Assembly (NCBI RefSeq): GCF_000422325.1
Contig: NZ_AULO01000008.1
Span: forward strand, 248,001-312,000
Source: Marinospirillum minutulum DSM 6287
Lineage (GTDB): Bacteria > Pseudomonadota > Gammaproteobacteria > Pseudomonadales > Halomonadaceae
Length of the DNA stretch: 64,000 nucleotides
Direction: 5' to 3'
Shown here: piece after piece, positions 18,261 to 30,621 of the stretch
Numbering within the stretch: position 1 is the first letter of the stretch
How the letters are laid out: each line of letters begins with the position of its first letter
Position numbers and translations under genes: made by a program
The notes under the pieces: model-generated
What the model saw: the letters and a program-made list of their open reading frames with translations, nothing else
Databases searched by the model: none
What the model was told of the DNA's origin: nothing

Positions 18261-19217
18261 CTATTTAGGAAAGATACGTTCAGAAAGCTTCATATAACCT
18301 GCTGCCGACTGCACCTGAATAATGTAAGCCAAGGCTACTAATATGGCTGCTTCTGCTCCTGCTTCACCAAAAGCAGTCATAGATAAAGCCAAAGCAATGG
18401 AAAGGTTACGCATCACCGTGCCATAAACTAAGGCTATTCCATTACCAGGATCTAGCATTTTACGAGCAATTAACGTGCTAATTAGGTAATTTATGGCATA
18501 AAGAAGGACGAGTGGTACTAGTAGTTTGAGTACTAACGCAGGGGATTCAACTAAATCGGCACCTTTTAACGCCATAGCCACAAAAACAATACCTAACACA
18601 CCCAAGCTAGAAAAAGGTGGGAACTTAGGCGCTAACTTTTTCTGAAAGGTTTCTTGCCCGTATTTACCCACCAAAAACTTGCGTGTTAACTGGGCAGCAG
18701 CAAACGGCAGGGCAATAAAAAAGACTATTTGCTTGAACACTTCGCCTAAATTAATGGGTATTTCTGCACCCATTAAAAACTTCACATAAAAGGGCGTTAA
18801 TAACGAACCTAACAGCAAGCCGATAATGGTCAGTTTAATGGCCGCTGGCACATTACCCTTAGCAAAACCTGTCCAAGAAATAGTCATACCACTAGTAGGC
18901 AACAAAGCCGTTAGCAACAAACCTAACGCCAAGGCTGGCTGGTCTTTAAAAAACACCCAACCCAAACCATAAGCAATAAAAGGAATACACAAAAAATTAA
19001 TGCCCACCGCCCATAGCTGCACAGCATTATTACCTGGCTGTAATAGCTGCTGTGGTTTAACCCCCACCATCATGGGAAAAATCATTAGCAGGGTGAAAGG
19101 CACAATTAGCACCACCAAACTTTGTGTTGAAATGCTTAGGCTGGCAACCAAGCCTAAGATTAAAAACAAGGGAATGCTTAAACTTAAGTTTTTACTTAAC
19201 CCAGTGATAAATTTCAT
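18261..19217 (-). CDS. Bile acid:sodium symporter / arsenic-resistance (BASS-ACR3) superfamily transporter
   Basis: A membrane transporter of 318 residues with about ten hydrophobic helices and the inverted-repeat organisation of the BASS superfamily. The segment ALLPTSGMTISWTGFAKGN (near 105-123) lines up with the ACR3 motif around the essential Cys, but no Cys is present. Arsenite efflux is therefore doubtful, and an organic-anion or other sodium-coupled substrate is more likely. No ars regulator or reductase is nearby. It is a single-gene unit divergent from the MFS gene at 19316. Confidence 0.75.
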   Translation of the reverse strand: MKFITGLSKNLSLSIPLFLILGLVASLSISTQSLVVLIVPFTLLMIFPMMVGVKPQQLLQPGNNAVQLWAVGINFLCIPFIAYGLGWVFFKDQPALALGLLLTALLPTSGMTISWTGFAKGNVPAAIKLTIIGLLLGSLLTPFYVKFLMGAEIPINLGEVFKQIVFFIALPFAAAQLTRKFLVGKYGQETFQKKLAPKFPPFSSLGVLGIVFVAMALKGADLVESPALVLKLLVPLVLLYAINYLISTLIARKMLDPGNGIALVYGTVMRNLSIALALSMTAFGEAGAEAAILVALAYIIQVQSAAGYMKLSERIFPK

Positions 19218-19315
19218 AAAGCACCTTTTACTAACATAAGAACTAGCTAATAGAATACATGAATTAACCCTGCAATGTGGTACATTAGCTGCTTTAAATC
19301 TAACGAGAACTTGTT

Positions 19316-20497
19316 ATGCTTCCCTTAACTGTTTGGGGGTTGGCGCTAGGTCAGGCTTTACTGATTAGCGGCAATATCCTACTGGTTTCTGTTACCGCTT
19401 TAATTGGGCAACAAATTGCCCCTTCGCCCGCCTTAATTACTTTACCCGTTGCCCTGCAATTTTTGGGTTTAATGGGGGTTACCTTACCCGCTGCGCTTTT
19501 AATGCGTTGGTTAGGCCGAAAAATTGGTTTTTTACTTGGCAATATCATTGGCGTTAGCGGTGCATTTCTTGCTTATAACGCCCTAGCCATGGAAAGCTTT
19601 GCTCTGTTTTGCTTAAGTACCTTTTTGTTAGGTATGGCAATTGGTGTAGGCCAACAATACCGTTTTGCAGCAGTAGAAGCCTGCCAACCCTCACAAAGCG
19701 CTCGCGCCATTGCCTTGGTTATGGGTGGTGGTGTATTGGCTGCTATTCTTGGCCCTAACCTAGCAGTTTGGTCGCGGGGTTTCTTTCCTAGCAGTGAGTT
19801 TATTGGTGCTTTTGCTGTGTTAATCGGCCTTTATATCTTCACTATGCTACTGATTGTTTCCCTACCCTTAAAAAAACCTTCTGCAGCTGAACAAAAAAAA
19901 GGTGGCCGTAGCTATTTAGAGCTACTTCGCCAGCCTATTCTTATTGCCGCTGTTACTTCGGGCAGTATAGGTTATGGCATTATGGTTTTAGTCATGACTG
20001 CAACGCCGCTAGCAATGAAAAGTATCGGTTATGAGTTCAGTGACATTGCCAGCATTATTCAGTGGCACGTTTTAGGTATGTTTTTACCTTCCTTTATTAC
20101 TGGCCGTTTAATTACCCGCTTTGGTACAGTGCCTATTATTCAACTCGGCTGTGCTTTGCTACTTTTCTGCGTGCTTGTTGCTCAACTCGGCACTAGCTAC
20201 TGGTTTTTCTGGGTGGCTTTGGTGGCTTTAGGTGTGGGTTGGAACTTCACTTTTATCGGTGCAACTTCATTATTAACCCTTACCTACCTGCCCAATGAAA
20301 AAGCTAAAGTTCAAGGCATGAATGACTTCTTAGTTTTTGGTTTTTCAGCCGCTGGGGCTTTATTAGCAGGTCATTTACAACACTGGTTAGGTTGGGAAAT
20401 GTTAAACCTAGTTATGCTGCCAGCCATAGGTTTGGCCATGTGGGCTGTTTGGTACAGCAGGCGTAGCCATAAACGCAGCTTAGCTACAACGGCTTAG
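19316..20497 (+). CDS. MFS transporter
   Basis: A 393-residue major facilitator protein with about twelve hydrophobic helices. The motif A-like loop after TM2 is RWLGRKIG (near 62-69). A central cytoplasmic loop lies near 187-200 (KKPSAAEQKKGG). The substrate cannot be read; simple drug/H+ antiporters and metabolite exporters look like this. The stop overlaps the convergent unknown gene by four bases and no terminator separates them. Confidence 0.85.
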   Translation: MLPLTVWGLALGQALLISGNILLVSVTALIGQQIAPSPALITLPVALQFLGLMGVTLPAALLMRWLGRKIGFLLGNIIGVSGAFLAYNALAMESFALFCLSTFLLGMAIGVGQQYRFAAVEACQPSQSARAIALVMGGGVLAAILGPNLAVWSRGFFPSSEFIGAFAVLIGLYIFTMLLIVSLPLKKPSAAEQKKGGRSYLELLRQPILIAAVTSGSIGYGIMVLVMTATPLAMKSIGYEFSDIASIIQWHVLGMFLPSFITGRLITRFGTVPIIQLGCALLLFCVLVAQLGTSYWFFWVALVALGVGWNFTFIGATSLLTLTYLPNEKAKVQGMNDFLVFGFSAAGALLAGHLQHWLGWEMLNLVMLPAIGLAMWAVWYSRRSHKRSLATTA

Positions 20498-21681
20498 TTT
20501 TCTAGCGGTTTTTCAGGGAATAGATAAAACCGCTGCTCTACCCCTGCTTCAATATAAGGCTGGTTGAGTCTTTCTTTTAAATAAGCCTGCCTAGCAGTAA
20601 ACAAGGGCTGTGTTTTTTGCTGCAACTCTTCTGCTAGTTCTACTTTCCAAGCATCTAAGCCTTCTTCCAGTGCCAGTGCTTTTTCATCTCGGTACAAAAC
20701 TTCTTCTGCTTTTAATAAAGCCCAATCGGTTAGTATAAAAACAGCAAGCGTAGTAATACCAGCAACCAAAGCGCCAGGGCCAGTGGGAGTAGCTGCCGCC
20801 GTTGCTGTACCACTTGCTGCCATAGCAGCAGCTAAACGGGGCGTTAGTCTTGCAACATACTGCAAAGTAATTCTTGTAGCCGAGCGAACCGCTGTGGTTT
20901 GCATAATTCGGCTAGTCATAGCTCTAACCGCAGGCAGGGCTAGCATACCTGCACCTACTGCCACTGAAAGACCTGCACTGTGTTGCCAGCGCACTGAATC
21001 TGTAGCGGGTAAAGCAATTTCTGGCACTAAGGCTTGGTCTAAATTAAGGGTGAATATAGCAGCTGATTCATCAACTTCTAGCTGTTGATTAGCAAAATCT
21101 TGGTAGAGTTTTTCTTGTAACTGCTTTAGCTGTTCTGCTTGTTCTGCCACTAATCGGGTCTGAAAGGTATGAGTGTAATTTTTTCCTAAATCTTCTAACC
21201 CTTGAGCAAAACCTGTCTCAACAAAAACCCTTTGCTGAAACTCTGCTTCTAGCTTTTCAGGCAAGTTCCCTTTAAGGGCATAAAATAAACGCAGGTAAGA
21301 ACCCATCATAGAGTAGTACCAATCTAGGTAGTTTTCTTTGCCTTGTTCAGCCAAAACAAACAACGAATCTAGCTGCTGATCTGTCCAAACTTGCATAGTC
21401 TTTGCTAAATGCTGCTGATCGGTTGTGGATAATTCACGCAAATGGTTATTTAAAACATCCAGTGTTGAACCATCAATTAGCAGAGTTTCACCCTTAATAA
21501 TTAACTTATAAATCGCTGAAGATCCTAACTCTTGTTCAACTAAACGCAAAGCATGGCTAAAGGCAGCAAAAAGCACCAAAGCCACCACAAAAGCAGCAAG
21601 CAAAGACCAAAAGCTAGGCGTTATTGGTGTTTGTTTTTTTGTAGAGCTTGCTTTAATTGTATTTGCTGCGTTTAGACTCAT
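20494..21681 (-). CDS. Hypothetical membrane protein (395 aa)
   Basis: I do not recognise this family. Visible parts are a short polar N-terminus, a transmembrane helix near 26-46, and a helical, mostly polar region of about 170 residues (50-220) that looks extracytoplasmic. A small-residue-rich hydrophobic zone (about 230-325) follows, with an Ala/Gly/Thr-rich segment and a likely membrane hairpin around 300-320. The C-terminal end (325-395) is charged and helical. It lies 47 bases downstream of another unknown membrane protein on the same strand, so the two probably form an operon. Confidence 0.7.
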   Translation of the reverse strand: MSLNAANTIKASSTKKQTPITPSFWSLLAAFVVALVLFAAFSHALRLVEQELGSSAIYKLIIKGETLLIDGSTLDVLNNHLRELSTTDQQHLAKTMQVWTDQQLDSLFVLAEQGKENYLDWYYSMMGSYLRLFYALKGNLPEKLEAEFQQRVFVETGFAQGLEDLGKNYTHTFQTRLVAEQAEQLKQLQEKLYQDFANQQLEVDESAAIFTLNLDQALVPEIALPATDSVRWQHSAGLSVAVGAGMLALPAVRAMTSRIMQTTAVRSATRITLQYVARLTPRLAAAMAASGTATAAATPTGPGALVAGITTLAVFILTDWALLKAEEVLYRDEKALALEEGLDAWKVELAEELQQKTQPLFTARQAYLKERLNQPYIEAGVEQRFYLFPEKPLEN

Positions 21682-21728
21682 AATGAATTACCTCACTTAA
21701 ACTCTGCTTTAGAGCTTTTAATAACCAC

Positions 21729-22499
21729 TTAGCTGGCTTTACGTTTAGGCAGTTTTAAAAAATGCACTGAGTTTAGTAGCTGCACCCAAGCCAAACAAAA
21801 AGCAGCTTGCAAGGCAAAAATACCCGCCCAAGCAAAAATTGCTAACCAGCCAGAAGCTTCACGATTCCCTAAAGTGTTTTGTAATAGCCACTGCCAAGTA
21901 ATATCTAGAGTTTGGCTTAAGCGTAACAGTAAAGGCAACACGCCTTCTTCACCTGCTAGAGTTAACTGTAAAACCAAGGCTTCATGCCAAGTTAAACCAA
22001 TTAACCAGGGTTGGGAAACTTGCAAGCGTACCAGTAAAGTTAAACCAACTAGCAAACCTGCCACCAAAAACACGCTTGTCCGCCGAACCAAAACCATTAA
22101 CAAATTTGCTTGTATTGCCTTGGTTAGCAAGCGCACTAAGATTTTTTCTACCAGCGCTAATATAAAAACACTGAGTAGCAATAACCACCAAAACCAAGCC
22201 TCGGCCACCAGTAATTGCAGCAATAAAAACAAACCTAAAAAAAGTGCTAAAAACAACTGCCAAACCTGACCCAGCACACCTAGCTGCAACCTTTGCTGCC
22301 AAAAAGAGCCGCCTTTTAAATACTGCGCCAGCCACACTTTTCGTTTCGTTTTAGCCACCTCAATACGGGTTAAGTAAACCAGCCAACTCACCCCAGCCCA
22401 CACCACAAGCAAACTAACCTGTACTAACTCAGTTGGCAGCTTCACCCAAGCAAACAAAGCCACTAACCAACCTAGGCGTAATAACCCAAGCATCAGCAT
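21729..22499 (-). CDS. Hypothetical polytopic membrane protein (256 aa)
   Basis: Very rich in Leu, Val and Trp, with about six to seven hydrophobic helices spread over the whole length and a short basic end (LKLPKRKAS). No known transporter or channel motif is visible. It has the size of a small integral membrane subunit and is the first gene of a likely two-gene operon with the 395-residue protein downstream. Function unknown. The high Leu content also explains the many false open frames on the opposite strand. Confidence 0.65.
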   Translation of the reverse strand: MLMLGLLRLGWLVALFAWVKLPTELVQVSLLVVWAGVSWLVYLTRIEVAKTKRKVWLAQYLKGGSFWQQRLQLGVLGQVWQLFLALFLGLFLLLQLLVAEAWFWWLLLLSVFILALVEKILVRLLTKAIQANLLMVLVRRTSVFLVAGLLVGLTLLVRLQVSQPWLIGLTWHEALVLQLTLAGEEGVLPLLLRLSQTLDITWQWLLQNTLGNREASGWLAIFAWAGIFALQAAFCLAWVQLLNSVHFLKLPKRKAS

Positions 22500-22702
22500 T
22501 TTTAGTGGCTCCTTGTTTATTTATTAAAAACCATTTAGCTGAGTTAATTTTAAGTTCTTGTGTTAAATCAGTGACCTGCTAACAGGGTTAAAGGCTAGAA
22601 GCTTTAGTGCTGTTTAGGGAAGGTTTATCAAGGCAAAGCATTCTTGCTGCACCTGATAACCTAAGCAGTTAAGTTTTTGACTAGTTGCAAGAGCATTTAA
22701 AA

Positions 22703-23650
22703 TTAGCTTTTTATTTCAAGGCGTAACTGAGCAACTTCTTCAATAGCTAAATCAAACACTTCAGCAATTTGTTCGTCTGTAAGAAGTTTCTGAGTAATTA
22801 ACTGACGAATTGCTTTAAGCTGCTTCTCTTTAGCTTCACGTTTACCCTGTTCAATTCCTTGCTCAAGTCCTTGCTTTATACCATATTGTTCAATCAAGTT
22901 TACGTAAGGCATTTTTAGTTCCTCTTCAACAACTTTAACGGCTGCAAATAGCCTATCTTCAAGTGATTCTGGTAGCTGGATCATCCAGCCAATAAAGTTA
23001 AACAACTCAACCACCTGTTCACGGCTGTAACCACGGTGGTAAAGTGAGCGAGTTAAACCTAACCTAAAGTTAAAAAGGTCTTCGCTATTTCCTTTGAGTC
23101 GTTTAGCTTTAATTTGCGCCATCACCAGTAGAGCAAACACATTATTACTGGCTTCAAGCCTAGCCCAGCTAACTTCATTTTCAAAGTCTATAAGCTTAAC
23201 CATTGGATAGGTAAAAATATTTTCAGTTCCTGAACGGTTAAAGTGAAAGGAGTTGGGTCGATAGCTTTGGTTGGTGTCAGCCAAGACTGCCAGGCTGACA
23301 ACATCGACTTGATAGCGATCAATTAAGCGTGACCAATAGGTAAACATGCGCTGCGCAAAAACGCCTTTTAACTCAGGAGAGCCTTGTATTTCAACATGAA
23401 TAAGCAACCATTCTTCCGTGCCATCTTGGTAATAAACCTTAACTAATTTATCTGTATAACGGCGACCTGTTTTAGCATTAACAGTAATTTTTTCTAGCTC
23501 ACCATCTAGAAATTCATGCCCCTTACTCCAGTCCACTTCATCATAAATAGCTGGAAACAACAGCTCCAGAAATTCTTTAAAATAGCGCTCTAAAGCAATC
23601 TTCCAAGCACCATCGTAATCAGAGTGAGTCTTTTCTTGTAAGCGTTTCAT
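22703..23650 (-). CDS. Rpn family recombination-promoting nuclease / PD-(D/E)XK putative transposase
   Basis: A 315-residue protein of the Rpn/YhgA-like family, DNA endonucleases that raise RecA-independent recombination. The ATG at 23650 has AAGGGAG six bases ahead; an upstream ATG at 23686 is less well placed. The nuclease core shows Asp in the segment TDKLVKV and the motif HVEIQG (about 90), which together fit the PD-(D/E)XK pattern. The C-terminal end has the charged repeat EQGIEQGKREAKEKQ common in this family. It is flanked on both sides by 200-280 bases of AT-rich non-coding DNA, a sign of an accessory gene. Confidence 0.85.
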   Translation of the reverse strand: MKRLQEKTHSDYDGAWKIALERYFKEFLELLFPAIYDEVDWSKGHEFLDGELEKITVNAKTGRRYTDKLVKVYYQDGTEEWLLIHVEIQGSPELKGVFAQRMFTYWSRLIDRYQVDVVSLAVLADTNQSYRPNSFHFNRSGTENIFTYPMVKLIDFENEVSWARLEASNNVFALLVMAQIKAKRLKGNSEDLFNFRLGLTRSLYHRGYSREQVVELFNFIGWMIQLPESLEDRLFAAVKVVEEELKMPYVNLIEQYGIKQGLEQGIEQGKREAKEKQLKAIRQLITQKLLTDEQIAEVFDLAIEEVAQLRLEIKS

Positions 23651-23914
23651 ACCAACTCCCTTTTGAGGCAATAAATTCTGCTTCACCTTGGCTGCATAGA
23701 ACCTAGATTAAAACAGTCTTAACCTCGGCAAGCTATTGATACAAAGCACCTTAACCTTATTAGTTTTTGCTGCTGTTAAATTAGCAAGCTACGACTCACC
23801 CCTCAAGTCACTCCCCATGTTAAATTTTTTCTTACTCAGCATCTCTACTAGAAGCCATACATCTTAACGCTATTTTAGTGTATTCTAAGGCGTTATCTTT
23901 TCTAATTTATGTAA

Positions 23915-26530
<2,616 letters not shown>

Positions 26531-26533
26531 AAG

Positions 26534-27052
26534 ATGCCTAGCTTAATAAAGTCACCAATAAAGCCACGTTTAGGCCTTGTATTACTATTGCTAGTGGTTT
26601 TAGCAACCAGTGCCTGTGGTTTTCGTTTGCGTGGCTTTATTGAGCTGCCAGAAAATTTGCAGCCCTTATATATTAGTAGCCAAGGGGGTGCTAATAATTT
26701 AGCCGCCACCCTAGCAAGGCAACTAGAACAATCTGGCGTAGTTATAAGCCAAGAATTAGCTCCTAGCAAACTAAGGTTAGAGCTTAAAGACTTTAACTCT
26801 AGCCAACGCCAAGTTGTGTTTGGCCAAAGAGAAGAATTTGAACTAAGCCTTGCAATTACAGCTACGGCTCGCAATAGCGAAGGTGAAGCTTTATTTAGTG
26901 AAGAAGTTCTTCAAGCCTACCGCCAATATTCTTATAACCGCGACACAGACAGTCTACTAACACGTGACAGTCTACGAAGTGATCTTCTGCGTAATATGGA
27001 AGGCGATTTAATTCGTCAACTAACTTTGCGTATTCAGGCATTACAGCAATGA
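26534..27052 (+). CDS. lptE: LPS-assembly lipoprotein LptE
   Basis: The outer-membrane lipoprotein plug of the LptDE translocon that inserts lipopolysaccharide. The 172 residues have a lipoprotein signal (hydrophobic 12-25, lipobox TSAC with Cys28) followed by the family's GFRLRG. It is placed between leuS and holA as in many gammaproteobacteria and overlaps holA by four bases. Its presence confirms an LPS-bearing outer membrane. Confidence 0.92.
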   Translation: MPSLIKSPIKPRLGLVLLLLVVLATSACGFRLRGFIELPENLQPLYISSQGGANNLAATLARQLEQSGVVISQELAPSKLRLELKDFNSSQRQVVFGQREEFELSLAITATARNSEGEALFSEEVLQAYRQYSYNRDTDSLLTRDSLRSDLLRNMEGDLIRQLTLRIQALQQ

Positions 27053-28077
27053 AAATTGCAGCAAATAAGCTGGCTGCTAGCCTTAAAAAACAGCTGCCTA
27101 AAATCATTTGGTTAATGGGTGATGAACCCCTACAAATGCAAGAAGCAGCAGACTTAATTCGTTCCAGAGTAAAACAACAGGGTATAACCGAGCGTGAGGT
27201 TTACGATGTAGGCGCTCAATTTGCTTGGCATAGCCTACTTGAAGCAACAGCCAGCATGTCCTTGTTTGGTGATAGCAAGCTTATAGAGGTGCGCCTTGCT
27301 GCTAGTAAGCCGGGCAAACCCGGTGGCGAAGTGATTAAAAAGCTAAGCGAACAACTAGGTAACAGCCCCGATGTTTTTCTTTTTAGCAGCAATAAGCTAG
27401 ATGCAGCGCAAACCAAAAGTGCTTGGTATAAAGCCGTTGATCAAGCCGGATTAATAGTACAAATTTGGCCTATTAATACTAACCAGCTTCCTCAGTGGAT
27501 AAGCGAACGCTGCCAAATGAGTGGTTTAACACTAGAGCCAGCCGCTGCTACCCTCTTAGCCGAGAAGGTTGAAGGCAATCTTTTAGCTGCCGCCCAAGAA
27601 ATAGAAAAACTCCGCTTATTCGTAAATGAAGGTGAGCGACTAAGCGCTGAAAACTTGTTGGACCTAATTGAAGATGCCAGCCGTTATAGCCTATTTGATT
27701 TAGCCGATGCCTGTTTAGAAGGTAAGGGAAACCGAGCGGTACGTATTTTACGTGGGCTACTAGCAGAGGGCACTGAAGCGCCTTTGTTGCTTTGGGCTTT
27801 AACTAGGGAAATTCGTCAAGTTTGTCACCTAACCTACAAGCTAAACGATGGGCTACCCTTTGATACCCTTTACCAGCAACTACGCATTTGGGATGCCCGT
27901 AAACCGCTTTATTCTAAGGCCGCAAAACGCTTAACCCTACAGCAAGCACAGCAACTCCTACAGCTTGCTAGTCTTTGCGATCAGGCCATTAAAGGCTCTG
28001 GTGAACCTTTGAATGACCTACTTTTACAGCTAGTTGTACAGTTTAGTGGCCAAGCACCTGCGTTAGCTAGCGTCTAA
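27049..28077 (+). CDS. holA: DNA polymerase III subunit delta
   Basis: The delta subunit opens the beta sliding clamp in the clamp-loader complex. The 342 residues match the family length. The opening segment (IWLMGDEPLQMQEAADLIRS) is typical of the delta N-terminal AAA-like domain, and the C-terminal collar region is helical. The start overlaps lptE by four bases (ATGA), so translation is coupled. It converges on the large DUF1266-like gene with an 11-base gap. Confidence 0.93.
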   Translation: MKIAANKLAASLKKQLPKIIWLMGDEPLQMQEAADLIRSRVKQQGITEREVYDVGAQFAWHSLLEATASMSLFGDSKLIEVRLAASKPGKPGGEVIKKLSEQLGNSPDVFLFSSNKLDAAQTKSAWYKAVDQAGLIVQIWPINTNQLPQWISERCQMSGLTLEPAAATLLAEKVEGNLLAAAQEIEKLRLFVNEGERLSAENLLDLIEDASRYSLFDLADACLEGKGNRAVRILRGLLAEGTEAPLLLWALTREIRQVCHLTYKLNDGLPFDTLYQQLRIWDARKPLYSKAAKRLTLQQAQQLLQLASLCDQAIKGSGEPLNDLLLQLVVQFSGQAPALASV

Positions 28078-28088
28078 CCACTGCCCTT

Positions 28089-30536
28089 TTAATGTAAACG
28101 CTGCTTAGCGGTTGTTAAAGCAGTTGAAGCTTGATTCCATTCTCTCGCTCTTTCACCTGGCCAAGCTAGGGTGTACCAAAGCCCTACTTGGGGTGGCACA
28201 GCAATTAGCAGGCTTAATAAACGCTGGCTAAAGGTTTCTAGTAGTTCTGCACGCTGTTCAGATTCATTCATAAAGAAGTTATAACCAGCCAAGAGCGCCC
28301 GAGCAAAATCTTCCCAGCCGTAATATTCTTCAATAATTAACTGGCGTACCTTGGCTAACCAACCTTTTAGCTGAGCATCATCCAGCCAATCTAGTTGGTA
28401 GCCTGCAACGGCTAAGTCTACTAGCTGCACCATATCCCAAGCAGTTAAATCGACATCATTAATACCTAGGCTATTGTGCTTCACTCTTAGTAGACGCTGA
28501 TAATAAACTTCCTGTTCTTCATCACGCTTTTCATTAGCATGGGTTTCTATTTCGGCATCTAACCTTGCTTCATTTAAGGTAAAGGGCGAAAAGGCTATTA
28601 GGTATTCTTGTCGATCGCCAGCTTGGTAGAGGTGGTTTAGGTAATCAATTAAATCTTCGCCTGTTTGAAATAAGTGCGTGTCTTGTAAAAGATTTTTTAG
28701 TTCTTGGGCTGGCCAAGCGGGTAGTTTTTCAGGCCAAGACCAGTGAATACCTGTTAAAGGCCCGACTAGGTTTAAGGTCGCTAGGTCGGCTTCACTCACT
28801 GGCTTGCCAGGTTCAGTAAAGCTAACTGGGGGGCGCTTCCAAGGGATAAAATGGAATAAGCTGCCCGGATCTTTTAAGTGCCAATCTAGTTCTGTTAACA
28901 AGGGTTTTTCTTCTTCTGCTTTAGATAAAGCAATATCCCACCCTTGCCAAGCTAGAAGCATTTCTTGCGCAGAAGAATAGTGCCAGCTTAAATAATCTTT
29001 TAACGCTAGGGTTAATTGCTGCCTTTCTGCTGCTGGGTAGTGCTGGGTTTCTTCGGCTTTAACCAGGTAAAAAGCATATTTTTCTGCCATAACAATACCG
29101 GCAGGGTGCTTAACCAGTTCTGCCAGTTCGGGCAGTTGTTGTCGCCAAATTTCCCAAACTTCAGGTATTGCTGCTAGGTTTTTTGCTAAGCGTGGGGCTT
29201 TATTAATTCGGCAGTTTAAAGCTAGTTGATCATAATGGTGCACACGGCCCGGTTGCCAAAACCTAGACAAGGTGGATGTTAAAGCTTCATTGGGGTGTAT
29301 ATCTAAGCCTGCAAATAAATAGTCTTTGGCTTCATCGCGCCTTTCATCGGGCAGCTCGTCTGGCGCCAAGCCGGTTAGCAGGCTGGCATCGTCCCTTAAA
29401 CTGGCAACTAGGGCGGTTAGTAAAAAAGGATCGTCTAAACCAGCAGAAAAGTTGGCTCGTGCATCACGAAAATCTGGATGGTCTAGCGATAAAGCTTGCC
29501 AATCTAGTTGTTGAAATGGCGAGAAGGGTGATACTAATAGCAATTCCCATGTGTGTTCTAATTCTGGGCTAAGCGTAAAGTCTGTTTGGGTTTGCCATAG
29601 CTGATAGCCTAATAAATAGCTTTCGGCAAGGGCTTGCCAAGAGGTGTACTGACTACGCAGTAACCAAAGCGCCATTAGCGCAAAAGTACGCCATTCAGCT
29701 TGGGTTAAATAACCTGCTAAATAACCTGCTAGGGCCAAGTCTGCCATGCGTACCCAATCCCAAGCTGCAACGTCTAATTGGCTGCCGGGTTCAAGCTGGG
29801 TTAATAAGTCAGCATAATCTTCATAACCTTCGGGTAGTTCACTACGCCAAACTTCACGGTCAGACTCTTCTGCTTGTTGCAACCAAGCCACATCTAGCTG
29901 CCAAGCGTAGCGCTGGCCCTGCCCTGCCATCCAATACAAGAGCTGTCGGCAATCTTTACCTGAATGCACCTGCCAGTATTCATTTAGGGTAGCTTGTACA
30001 TCAGGCCAAAATTTTTCTCTTAAAACTTCTTTGTTATCTAAGGGCTGTTGATAGACCACAAAACTAGACGACCTAATTGCCAAAGCGTAGCCAATGGGGG
30101 TTTTACGCACTTGCAAAGCCTTGGGTAGCTGCGAAGGCAGTTTATCTAAAGTGCACTCAACAGCTAACTTAGCCTGCCAGTTAGAAAAGTCCGCTGTCGC
30201 TAAACGCTTTAGTTTTGCGGCTCCGTAATCTTCTTCATCAAGGCGAGCAAGGAGCTGCTCAGCTTTTGGGTAGGTTTGTTGCAGGCGTTGAGCAAAAAGT
30301 TCTAACCAAGCTTGGCATTCGGTAGAATCTATCCAATGCAGGTGCCGCATAGCAGCTAACACCTGTACACTACTCACTAGATCACTGGCAGAAGTTTGGT
30401 GCCAAGCACGGTATAAAAAAGCGTAGGCATCGGCTAGCTGAGGTAAACTAGTTTCAGCTAAAATTTCACCCGTCTCACGATCATCAGCAGTAGTGAGTAA
30501 TAATGGACGCAGCCAGTCAGTTAAAGTTACAGACAA
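28089..30536 (-). CDS. Large protein with two DUF1266-like repeats
   Basis: An 815-residue soluble, Trp- and Leu-rich, acidic protein of unknown function. Two segments match each other and the DUF1266 pattern. One is at about 257-315 (DWVRMADLALAGYLAGYLTQ, then W...YTSWQALAESYLLGYQLW). The other is at about 697-755 (AWDMVQLVDLAVAGYQ, then EEYYGWEDFARALLAGYNFF). The region between and before them is helical and may hold a weaker related unit near residues 30-90. There is no signal peptide or membrane helix. It is divergent from the DUF488 gene and convergent with holA. DUF1266 proteins have no established activity, so no function is offered. Confidence 0.7.
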   Translation of the reverse strand: MSVTLTDWLRPLLLTTADDRETGEILAETSLPQLADAYAFLYRAWHQTSASDLVSSVQVLAAMRHLHWIDSTECQAWLELFAQRLQQTYPKAEQLLARLDEEDYGAAKLKRLATADFSNWQAKLAVECTLDKLPSQLPKALQVRKTPIGYALAIRSSSFVVYQQPLDNKEVLREKFWPDVQATLNEYWQVHSGKDCRQLLYWMAGQGQRYAWQLDVAWLQQAEESDREVWRSELPEGYEDYADLLTQLEPGSQLDVAAWDWVRMADLALAGYLAGYLTQAEWRTFALMALWLLRSQYTSWQALAESYLLGYQLWQTQTDFTLSPELEHTWELLLVSPFSPFQQLDWQALSLDHPDFRDARANFSAGLDDPFLLTALVASLRDDASLLTGLAPDELPDERRDEAKDYLFAGLDIHPNEALTSTLSRFWQPGRVHHYDQLALNCRINKAPRLAKNLAAIPEVWEIWRQQLPELAELVKHPAGIVMAEKYAFYLVKAEETQHYPAAERQQLTLALKDYLSWHYSSAQEMLLAWQGWDIALSKAEEEKPLLTELDWHLKDPGSLFHFIPWKRPPVSFTEPGKPVSEADLATLNLVGPLTGIHWSWPEKLPAWPAQELKNLLQDTHLFQTGEDLIDYLNHLYQAGDRQEYLIAFSPFTLNEARLDAEIETHANEKRDEEQEVYYQRLLRVKHNSLGINDVDLTAWDMVQLVDLAVAGYQLDWLDDAQLKGWLAKVRQLIIEEYYGWEDFARALLAGYNFFMNESEQRAELLETFSQRLLSLLIAVPPQVGLWYTLAWPGERAREWNQASTALTTAKQRLH

Positions 30537-30621
30537 AAGAACCCCCGAGGGAAAAGAGCTAAGCGGCCTATTCTAACTGAGTGAAGCGCCAGCGTCAGGC
30601 CAATTGAACAGAGAAGGCGTT

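Noticed and set aside
18261-19217. Calling this gene an arsenite efflux pump (ACR3)
   Set aside because: The essential Cys of the ACR3 motif is missing and no other ars gene is nearby.
21874-22335. Open frames of 117-131 codons on both strands under the 256-residue membrane protein
   Set aside because: Produced by the low-complexity Leu-rich coding sequence; the 256-codon frame has the membrane-protein pattern.
22703-23650. Treating the Rpn gene as an insertion sequence
   Set aside because: No terminal inverted repeats or target-site duplication were seen in the flanks; Rpn proteins are not classical transposases.
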